Shown here piece after piece: positions 34,904 through 40,520 of a DNA stretch of 40,520 bases. The notes below the pieces were generated by a model that was not told the DNA's origin, searched no databases, and saw only the letters and a list, made by a program, of their open reading frames with translations. Made by a program: the position numbers and the translations under genes. This stretch comes from JBHENC01 sp051000345 (GTDB lineage Bacteria; Acidobacteriota; Blastocatellia; Pyrinomonadales; Pyrinomonadaceae), in NCBI GenBank assembly GCA_051000345.1, contig JBPCOJ010000013.1, forward strand, positions 1 through 40,520. Reading direction: 5' to 3'. Each line of letters starts with the position of its first letter. The first letter of the stretch is position 1.

Positions 34904-34933
34904 AGTGTAGCCGCACGCGCCGCGCGGCTGCAA
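34904..34933 (-). promoter_or_regulatory. Candidate sucC promoter
   Basis: On the minus strand TTGCAG (34933-34928) and TACACT (34909-34904) are 18 nt apart. Transcription would start about 55 nt before the sucC ATG, inside the longer open frame. This supports the shorter start. Confidence 0.45.
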
Positions 34934-34973
34934 GCTGCCATCACCTACGTAAGAGAATTAACCGGCTTGTGAT

Positions 34974-35063
34974 TCAGCCCTTTTGCGCGGCGCGTAGCTC
35001 GACCTTGAGTTTCGCAATCTCGCCCTTTTGATTTGTGGTTAAAGCCTTTTCAATAATGTCCAT
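34974..35063 (-). pseudogene. 29-codon remnant, possibly the N-terminus of a PDDEXK-type nuclease
   Basis: ATG 35063 has CGGGAG 6 nt upstream. The peptide begins MDIIEKALTTNQKGEIAKLK and stops at TGA 34974. The opening (TNQKGEIAKLKVELRAAQKG) resembles the start of group-I-intron-associated PD-(D/E)XK endonucleases, recognised from memory only. After the TGA no family-like sequence can be followed for long. It lies just downstream of tRNA-Pro, a common integration site. Confidence 0.35.
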
Positions 35064-35096
35064 CGCGTGCTCCCGATAGGCAAAATATAAAAGCTA

Positions 35097-35127
35097 AAGG
35101 CTTCCGACGGTTTAAGCCGAAAGCCTT
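35097..35127 (-). terminator. Probable tRNA-Pro terminator hairpin
   Basis: Arms AAGGCTT (35097-35103 with 35121-35127) close a stem with a bulge and a small inner CGG/CCG stem. On the minus strand it is followed by TAGCTTTTATATTTTG. It lies just 3' of tRNA-Pro. Confidence 0.5.
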
Positions 35128-35133
35128 CGTTTA

Positions 35134-35207
35134 TCGGGACGGCGAGATTCGAACTCACGGCCTCTTCCACCCCAAGGAAGCGCGCTACCAGGCTGCGCCA
35201 CGTCCCG
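35134..35207 (-). tRNA. tRNA-Pro (anticodon GGG)
   Basis: The minus strand folds as a cloverleaf. The acceptor CGGGACG pairs with CGTCCCG, and the T-arm carries GTTCGAATC. The anticodon stem CTTCC/GGAAG closes the loop TTGGGGT, giving the anticodon GGG for codons CCC and CCU. The discriminator is A and no CCA is encoded. Confidence 0.96.
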
Positions 35208-35299
35208 TTATCAGTTATTTAGTATCTCTCACAAAGAATTTTGTCAAACGGTGCGCGCACTCAGGCGCGTCATCGGCAGCGGATTGCGGCAAGTGCGGA

Positions 35300-35893
35300 T
35301 TATCTCTCCGGCAATTTCGAGCCGGATTCCTTATTGGAATCCAGCAGCATTAAAAGTTCGTGCAGTTGTTCGGAGATGTGTCGAAGCGCTGTGCCTTGCC
35401 CGCCACTGTCAGAGATGGAATGAGAAAGTGTCGCGGCAGCATCCGGCGCGGATAGCTGAGGCGCGGCAGCAAAGGATGCCGAAGCATCTGCGGGCGGCGG
35501 CGCGACAGGCGATGCGGGCGTTGGTTGCGTCGATGCGGCAAGCTGCGACGACGAGGGAGCGCTCGACACGGCAGGCTGCGGCGCGGGGGTCATGTCCGGC
35601 GTCACCATTTTTAGTTTGCTTGCGCCGCGCAATTCCGCCGCGAGTCTCTTGATCGCTCCGGCAATCGTGTATTGATCGTCGTAAAGCAATTCCTTGATAC
35701 GCAGCGCCATCTCTACATCGCGCTTGCGATAGGTGCGCTGGCCTGCGCGATTCTTCTGCGGCGCGAGCATCGGAAATTCCGATTCCCAGTAGCGCAGCAC
35801 ATGCGCCTGCACGCCCGTAATGTCACAGACTTCGCCGATCTTGAAAAACAGCTTTTCGGGAATGGGAACCGCCGCGCGATTTAAGTTAATCAT
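35300..35893 (-). CDS. MerR-family transcriptional regulator
   Basis: 197 residues from ATG 35893 (GAGG 10 nt upstream). The N-terminal winged helix has FFKIGEVCDITGV and the wing segment with RAGQRTYRKRDVEMALRIKE. The second helix region continues to about residue 90. The remainder is Pro/Ala/Ser-rich with no effector domain, except a short helix near the end (LRHISEQLHELLMLLDSNKE). MerR proteins act on promoters with long spacers; the ligand is unknown. It lies next to tRNA-Pro, and the gene beyond it is divergent. Confidence 0.88.
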   Translation of the reverse strand: MINLNRAAVPIPEKLFFKIGEVCDITGVQAHVLRYWESEFPMLAPQKNRAGQRTYRKRDVEMALRIKELLYDDQYTIAGAIKRLAAELRGASKLKMVTPDMTPAPQPAVSSAPSSSQLAASTQPTPASPVAPPPADASASFAAAPQLSAPDAAATLSHSISDSGGQGTALRHISEQLHELLMLLDSNKESGSKLPER

Positions 35894-36475
35894 GTTCGGG
35901 AGACCTCGCCGCAAACGTGCCGTTTAGCAAGCACGACCGTCAAAGCGCCTGAGCGCATGTAGAAGAGATAATTCGTTGCGCTATGTTACCACGCTCCGTA
36001 AACGTGTCAATCTTTCTCTGAAGAGGAAGTATCTAAAACCGACTGCTGACAGGCTGTCGGCTAAAAGCGCTACTGAACCCGCCGGGCAGATATTTTCCTA
36101 AACGCTCACCAACCTACACGTTAATTTTACCGCGTGTTTTAGGCATGGAAAAAATATTGCATGTTTAGAAAAGCATGTTATAGTGCAGCCTTTTACGAGT
36201 GGCAATGCTATTTCTAAGTATTATCGCCGCATCCTTTAAAGTTCTTAAATTCATTTTGTCTTTCGCTTGATCGAAAGCGCATTGCTGTTTGGCAATCCAG
36301 CCGGGCAACACATTGCGTTTTTGGACAAAGCGTCGAACCGCATCACGCTGTTGCCAGCGCGCCGGTAGGTGAGAGAGTTCGTCGCCATATTTCCCTGCAA
36401 AAGAGCGCGCCCGCTCGAGCTATAAAAGCGCTTTCTTTTGTTTACCCTAAACTCCCTTAACCCTTTGGAGGATGA
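35894..36475. other. Intergenic region upstream of the subtilisin-like protease
   Basis: About 580 bases without a supported gene, between divergent merR and protease genes. It holds a candidate promoter (36157-36184). GGAGG near 36467 serves ATG 36476, 4 nt later. No operator palindrome was convincing. Confidence 0.5.
36157..36184 (+). promoter_or_regulatory. Candidate promoter of the subtilisin-like protease gene
   Basis: TTGCAT (36157-36162) and TATAGT (36179-36184) are 16 nt apart. It would give a leader of about 285 nt before ATG 36476. The region is A+T-richer than the flanks. Confidence 0.4.
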
Positions 36476-37699
36476 ATGAAAAGACTCTTCATTTTATTTG
36501 CTGCCGTCGCCGTCTGCCTCGCCACACTCGTGCCCGCGCGGACACAAGGCCAGCATCAAGAGGAACAACTCAAAGTCAACAAAGCTCCCGCCGCCAAGTT
36601 TCTCAGGAAAGGCGCGGCAGCCGTCCCCGGACAATACATCATTGTTTTCAACGACGAGGCAACCGGCTCCGTCGGCGTTTCTTCCTTTGCGCCGCAACTC
36701 GCGGATGCGATGGTCAACATTTACGGCGGCAAAATCAAGCACAAGTACCAGCACGCGCTCAACGGTTTCGCCGCCTATATGTCTGAGGAGCAAGCGCTCA
36801 CGCTCAGCCAAGACCCGCGCGTTGCCTACGTCGAAGAAGATGGAACGATGTATGCGACCGGCACGCAAACAAATGCGACTTGGGGACTCGACCGCATAGA
36901 TCAACGCGCGCTGCCTTTGAACGGCACGTACAACTACAACAGCACAGGCTCCGGCGTTCGCGCTTATATTATTGACACGGGAATTCTGACGAGCCACACG
37001 CAGTTCGGAGGCCGCGCGTCAGCCGTCTATGATGCTATCGGTGACGGGCGCAACGGTCAGGATTGCAATGGTCACGGCACGCACGTCGCCGGAACCGTCG
37101 GCGGCTCGACTTATGGCGTCGCCAAAAGCGCTTATCTGCGCGCCGTCCGCGTGCTTAACTGTACAGGTTCGGGCAGCAATTCGGGCGTGATTGCGGGCGT
37201 TGACTGGGTGACGACTAATCACATCAGTCCCGCTGTCGCAAACATGAGTCTCGGCGGCGCGGCATCTTCGGCGCTCGATCAGGCCGTCACGAACTCCGTC
37301 AATTCCGGCGTCACCTATGTCGTCGCCGCAGGCAATGAGAATCAAGACGCTTGCAACACTTCTCCGGCGCGTGCTTCCGGCGCTTACGCCGTTGGCGCGA
37401 CGACGAGTTCCGATGCACGCGCGTCCTTTTCCAACTACGGCACATGCGTCGATATTTTCGCGCCCGGCCTCAACATCACTTCCGCTTGGTACACCAGCAC
37501 GACGGCGACCAATACGATTTCAGGAACATCTATGGCATCGCCGCACGTCGCGGGCGCAGCGGCGCTTTATTTGCAACTGCACACGACTGCTTCCCCCGCA
37601 ACGGTGCGGAGCGCTTTGACCAATGCCGCGACGACGGGACGTTTAACCGGCATCGGCACAGGCTCACCGAACCGTCTGCTGTACTCATTGTTGCAATAA
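36476..37699 (+). CDS. Subtilisin-like serine protease (S8), proteinase-K type, with I9 propeptide
   Basis: 407 residues, exported. The signal peptide (LFILFAAVAVCLATLVPA) is followed by an inhibitor-I9 propeptide (about 50-125, ending near VAYVEEDG). In the mature domain the catalytic triad is Asp167 (IIDTGI), His200 (GHGTHVAGT) and Ser352 (GTSMASPHVAG), with the oxyanion Asn287 (AAGNEN). The order and the HTQFGGR segment resemble proteinase K and aqualysin. A long perfect palindrome follows about 50 nt after the stop. The protein is likely a secreted, self-activating protease. Confidence 0.95.
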   Translation: MKRLFILFAAVAVCLATLVPARTQGQHQEEQLKVNKAPAAKFLRKGAAAVPGQYIIVFNDEATGSVGVSSFAPQLADAMVNIYGGKIKHKYQHALNGFAAYMSEEQALTLSQDPRVAYVEEDGTMYATGTQTNATWGLDRIDQRALPLNGTYNYNSTGSGVRAYIIDTGILTSHTQFGGRASAVYDAIGDGRNGQDCNGHGTHVAGTVGGSTYGVAKSAYLRAVRVLNCTGSGSNSGVIAGVDWVTTNHISPAVANMSLGGAASSALDQAVTNSVNSGVTYVVAAGNENQDACNTSPARASGAYAVGATTSSDARASFSNYGTCVDIFAPGLNITSAWYTSTTATNTISGTSMASPHVAGAAALYLQLHTTASPATVRSALTNAATTGRLTGIGTGSPNRLLYSLLQ

Positions 37700-37750
37700 G
37701 GTGAGATTGCAAAACGAGCTTTGCGGCGCTTGACTGCAAAGCCATACCAT

Positions 37751-37793
37751 AAGGAAGCCGCTTCGATAAAACTTTTATCGAAGCGGCTTCCTT
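37751..37793 (+). terminator. Perfect 21-bp palindromic hairpin after the protease gene
   Basis: Arm 37751-37771 (AAGGAAGCCGCTTCGATAAAA) is repeated exactly inverted at 37773-37793 around a single C. A terminator is likely from its place, though no T-run follows. The right arm merges into a 13-nt tandem repeat. Confidence 0.6.
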
Positions 37794-37842
37794 ATTTGAC
37801 TGCCTTATTTGACTGCCTTATTTGACTGCCTTATTTGGCAGC
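37791..37842 (+). repeat. 13-nt tandem repeat, three perfect copies and one degenerate
   Basis: The unit CTTATTTGACTGC starts at 37791, 37804 and 37817; a changed copy starts at 37830. The first copy shares its CTT with the palindrome above. It lies in the 227-nt gap before the aminotransferase gene. Confidence 0.85.
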
Positions 37843-37852
37843 GCATGGCAAG

Positions 37853-37882
37853 TGGACGCTCGTCGATACAGCAAGCTATAAT
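37853..37882 (+). promoter_or_regulatory. Candidate aminotransferase promoter
   Basis: TGGACG (37853-37858) and a perfect TATAAT (37877-37882) are 18 nt apart. Transcription would begin about 40 nt before the start codon. GGAGG at 37913-37917 is inside the transcript. Confidence 0.55.
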
Positions 37883-37926
37883 TCGGCAATTCATATTCAC
37901 GCTAAATTTTTCGGAGGTCAGGTGTT

Positions 37927-39099
37927 TTGGTGTCTACCACGTCAGCAGTTTTTCGTCTCGCCGCGCGCCTTGATGAAGTAGGTTTTTCCGACATCGTCAA
38001 AATCCGCAATAAGATTATGGAATTGCGCGCGTCGGGCGCAAGCGTCTATCAATTCGAGGGCGGCGAACCGTTCAGCAACACTCCCGAATATATCAAGACA
38101 GCGATGACGCGCGCGCTCGAAGAAAATAAAACACGTTATGCGCCTTCATCGGGGATTGCCGAATTGCGCGCGGCTATCGGTGACAAACTACGCGAGCGCA
38201 ATCGTATTCCGGCGCGTGACGAAGACGTAATTATTTTGAACGGCGGAATGCAGGGACTCTTCGGCGCGTTTCAATCCGTCCTCAATCCCGGCGATGAAGT
38301 GCTGGTTTTTTCGCCTTATTGGACGCCGATCAAAGACTTGATCGCCAACTGTCAGGCGACGCCCGTGCTTGTGCCGACAGGGGACGCGCGCCGCGACGGA
38401 TTCAACGAGACGCTTGCACGTTATACAACCGCCAAGACGCGCGCCATTTATTACAACACGCCGCAGAATCCGACGGGCGTCATGTTCACGCGCGAGGAAG
38501 CCGAGCACGTTGCCGCCTTCGCGCGCGAACAGGACTTGATTGTTATTGCTGACGAAGCTTACGAAGATTTAATTTACGACGGCGAGCATGTTTCCATCGC
38601 TTCGCTCGAAGGCATGTACGAGCGCACGATTACATCCTTCACACTCTCGAAATCTTATTCGATGACGGGCTGGCGGATGGGCTATGCGGTGGCGGCAGAA
38701 CCTTGGATGACAGGCTTGCGCAAAACGACACTGTACTCGACGAACGGCGTTTCGACTCCGTCGCAATGGGCTTCGCTCGCGGCTTTTACGACGCCCTCGA
38801 ACTTTCTCGAAGAATCGCGCGCCGCCTATCGAACGCGCCGTGATTTGCTCGTCGCCGGATTAAACGAATTAGGCTTAATGTGCGACGCGCCCGCCGGTGC
38901 ATTTTACGTTTTCCCGGACGCCTCGCGCATCGATAAGGACAGCCGCCGCGCCGCCGAAATTCTTCTCGAACAGGCGCAGGTCTCGACGCTGCCCGGCGCT
39001 ATCTTCGGCGAACACGGCGAATCGCATTTGCGTTTTTCCTTCTCCACCGCCCTCGAAACCATCGAAGCCGGACTCGATTCCATGCGCCGCCATTTATAG
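37927..39099 (+). CDS. PLP-dependent aminotransferase, class I/II
   Basis: 390 residues of fold-type I. The PLP Schiff-base Lys is 242 (SFTLSKSYSMTGWRMGY). Supporting residues are Asn181 (NTPQNPTG), Asp209 and Tyr212 (ADEAYED) and Arg250. The pattern fits aspartate/prephenate-type aminotransferases; the amino acid used cannot be settled. The start TTG 37927 has GGAGG 9 nt upstream; GTG 37930 is the alternative. It is followed 9 nt later by thiL. Confidence 0.93.
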   Translation: MVSTTSAVFRLAARLDEVGFSDIVKIRNKIMELRASGASVYQFEGGEPFSNTPEYIKTAMTRALEENKTRYAPSSGIAELRAAIGDKLRERNRIPARDEDVIILNGGMQGLFGAFQSVLNPGDEVLVFSPYWTPIKDLIANCQATPVLVPTGDARRDGFNETLARYTTAKTRAIYYNTPQNPTGVMFTREEAEHVAAFAREQDLIVIADEAYEDLIYDGEHVSIASLEGMYERTITSFTLSKSYSMTGWRMGYAVAAEPWMTGLRKTTLYSTNGVSTPSQWASLAAFTTPSNFLEESRAAYRTRRDLLVAGLNELGLMCDAPAGAFYVFPDASRIDKDSRRAAEILLEQAQVSTLPGAIFGEHGESHLRFSFSTALETIEAGLDSMRRHL

Positions 39100-39108
39100 T
39101 ATCCACGC

Positions 39109-40125
39109 ATGGCAAGCGAGTTCGATTTTATTCGCCGCATACGGCAACGCGCCGACGAAAAAAACCGCCGTGTCGCAGGACTCTCGCGCGGCATCGGCGA
39201 CGATTGCGCCATCCTCAAGCAATTAGCCGGACGCGACACTGTCATCACCGCCGATCTGCTTGTCGAAGAGATAGATTTTCGCCGCGAGTGGACGACTGCG
39301 CGACTGCTCGGCCACAAAGCACTCGCCGTTTCCCTCTCCGACATTGCCGCGATGGGCGCTCGTCCGCGCTTCGCGCTGTTGTCCATCGGCGCGCCGCAAC
39401 ATATCTGGCGTTCCACATTCATGGATCATTTCTACGAAGGTTTTTATGCGCTCGCAGATACACATAAAGTCGCGCTCGTCGGCGGCGATGTATCGCGCAC
39501 GCCCGAACGCATCGTCGTTGATTCCATCGTCATCGGCGAAGCAAAACGCGGGCAGGCAGTCACACGCGCAGGCGCACGTCCCGGTGATTTGCTTTACGTC
39601 ACAGGCGCGCTCGGCGGCGCGGGCTGCGCTCTGAACTTGCTCGAATCAGGCACGCGATTCGCCGTCAAGAGACCGCAAGCGGCAATGAGCGCGCTTGATA
39701 CATTGTTGCTTCGTCAACTGCGCCCGCAGCCGCGTGTCGCGTGGGGCATAAGGCTCGGCGCGAAGAAACTTGCGACGGCGATGATCGACGTGAGCGACGG
39801 ATTATCATCCGATCTTTTTCACCTGTGCGAAGAAGGCGGCGTCGGCGCTGACATAGAAGCCGCGCGGCTGCCAATTGATGCGCTCATCATGGAAGCGTGC
39901 AAAGTGAGAACGACACAAGACGCTCTGGCCTCAGCGCTCGACGGCGGCGAAGATTACGAACTACTCTTTACGGTGCGCCCGGCTGATGCGGCGCGCGTGC
40001 CGAAAGAAATCGAAGGCGTCGGCGTCTCTCGAATCGGCGTCATCACAAACCGGCGCGGGCGCATACGGCTTATCGAAAACAAACGCGCGCGAAAATTGCT
40101 GGCGCGCGGATTCACGCACTTTTAA
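39109..40125 (+). CDS. thiL: Thiamine-monophosphate kinase
   Basis: 338 residues. ThiL uses ATP to convert thiamine phosphate to thiamine diphosphate, the last step of TPP synthesis. Family motifs are GIGDDCAIL, TADLLVEEIDF, SLSDIAAMGARPRFAL, ALVGGDVSRT, DVSDGLSSDL and GGEDYELLF. The gene follows the aminotransferase by 9 nt and has no clear Shine-Dalgarno, so it may be translated by coupling. No TPP riboswitch was found. Confidence 0.96.
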   Translation: MASEFDFIRRIRQRADEKNRRVAGLSRGIGDDCAILKQLAGRDTVITADLLVEEIDFRREWTTARLLGHKALAVSLSDIAAMGARPRFALLSIGAPQHIWRSTFMDHFYEGFYALADTHKVALVGGDVSRTPERIVVDSIVIGEAKRGQAVTRAGARPGDLLYVTGALGGAGCALNLLESGTRFAVKRPQAAMSALDTLLLRQLRPQPRVAWGIRLGAKKLATAMIDVSDGLSSDLFHLCEEGGVGADIEAARLPIDALIMEACKVRTTQDALASALDGGEDYELLFTVRPADAARVPKEIEGVGVSRIGVITNRRGRIRLIENKRARKLLARGFTHF

Positions 40126-40149
40126 TCTATGACAAGAAAAGCTTCTAAC

Positions 40150-40180
40150 TTGACCGCCTGACCGCGCTCCGTGCTAGAGT
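40150..40180 (+). promoter_or_regulatory. Candidate promoter of the signal peptidase gene
   Basis: TTGACC (40150-40155) and TAGAGT (40175-40180) are 19 nt apart, a long spacer. Transcription would start within a few bases of ATG 40190, giving a very short leader. Read-through from thiL is the alternative. Confidence 0.3.
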
Positions 40181-40189
40181 GATTTTCCT

Positions 40190-40520
40190 ATGACAAACGA
40201 TGACCAAGCGAGCCGCGAATCCATGTCCAACGATCCCGTCAATCCGGCGACTGTTGTCAGTACGCCTATTTCATCGTCTGCGCCGCGCAAAACCGTTTGG
40301 CGCGAGTATTTCGATTTCCTCGCCGTGACGTTCATCATGTTTCTCTTCGGCATGACGTTCAACGTGCAGGCCGTCGAAGTGCCGACAGGCTCAATGCAGA
40401 ACACGATTTTGATCGGCGATCATCTGCTCGTCAACAAATTCATTTTCGCGCCCGGCAAGACTTTGCCCTTTCTGCCGCAACGCGAAATCAGGCGCGGCGA
40501 CATCGTCGTTTTCAAATATC
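40190..40520 (+). CDS. lepB: Signal peptidase I, N-terminal part cut by window edge
   Basis: The first 110 residues are visible. A polar leader of about 40 residues is followed by a membrane anchor (FLAVTFIMFLFGMTF) and the catalytic-Ser motif VPTGSMQNTI, with Ser68. The next signature segment IGDHLLVNKF is present. The catalytic Lys region lies beyond the window. The enzyme removes signal peptides at the outer face of the inner membrane and would process the many exported proteins here. Confidence 0.95.
   Translation, partial: MTNDDQASRESMSNDPVNPATVVSTPISSSAPRKTVWREYFDFLAVTFIMFLFGMTFNVQAVEVPTGSMQNTILIGDHLLVNKFIFAPGKTLPFLPQREIRRGDIVVFKY

Noticed and set aside
34843..34944. 34-residue N-terminal extension of sucC
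   Set aside because: The family begins at ATG 34842, and a promoter-like sequence lies within the extension.
37791..37842. 13-nt repeats as a CRISPR or iteron origin
   Set aside because: Units are contiguous and short, no replication gene is near, and they merge with a terminator-like hairpin.
39050..39115. TPP riboswitch ahead of thiL
   Set aside because: Only a 9-nt gap separates it from the aminotransferase gene, and no THI-box-like sequence was seen.

Overview
The window looks like chromosomal DNA of a Gram-negative bacterium, most likely an acidobacterium of the Blastocatellia type. That placement is an inference from gene content and style (long-form HflX, IPT/NHL propellers, large secreted BNR proteins, an OmpA-like barrel with PKD domains, a sucC-sucD-ndk cluster, many secreted TPR and zinc-ribbon proteins); no rRNA or marker tree was available. 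Most of the window is G+C-rich core or household DNA. One visibly A+T-richer islet lies at about 24.7-26.2 kb.

Layout. 1-2660 (minus): partial trpS, overlapped by an M50 site-2 protease, then an IPT/NHL propeller protein. 3159-6875 (plus): hflX directly abutting a c-di-AMP hydrolase of the PgpH class. 6918-10053 (minus): HIT hydrolase, HU/IHF protein, six-domain ribosomal protein S1 with a hairpin terminator. 10499-15867 (minus): two large exported proteins, a BNR propeller carrying a peptidoglycan-binding domain and an OmpA-like barrel with PKD domains. 16387-18682 (minus): glutamate dehydrogenase and a LarE-type sulfur transferase, separated by heptad-like repeats in inverted orientation. 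18955-21673 (plus): three exported proteins, one with TPRs. 21729-23957 (minus): M28 carboxypeptidase. 24099-26235 (plus): zinc-ribbon membrane protein, a HEPN-like gene interrupted by an in-frame TAG, and a ParD/ParE toxin-antitoxin pair. 26306-30157 (minus): a MacB/FtsX-type permease and its probable LolD-type ATPase, with SirB1 and HAD genes between them. 30237-34842 (minus): coiled-coil proteins, nuoI, ndk, sucD, a frameshifted TonB-C gene and sucC. 34974-35893 (minus): a nuclease-like remnant, tRNA-Pro(GGG) and a MerR regulator. 36476-40520 (plus): subtilisin-like protease, aminotransferase, thiL and partial signal peptidase I.

Functionally the core genes cover translation (TrpS, S1, tRNA-Pro, HflX), nucleoid structure (HU), c-di-AMP turnover, central metabolism (SucCD, Ndk, NuoI, GDH, aminotransferase), envelope export (signal peptidase, ABC transporter, S2P) and thiamine activation (ThiL). 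No phage, insertion sequence, CRISPR array or complete defence operon was seen. The least ordinary parts are the islet with an amber-interrupted HEPN gene next to ParDE, an apparent non-AUG start and a JAMM-like motif in the N-terminal domain of HflX, a three-cysteine LarE without its Lar partners whose 3' end is made of repeat DNA, and several decayed small genes (TonB-C frameshift, nuclease remnant beside tRNA-Pro).
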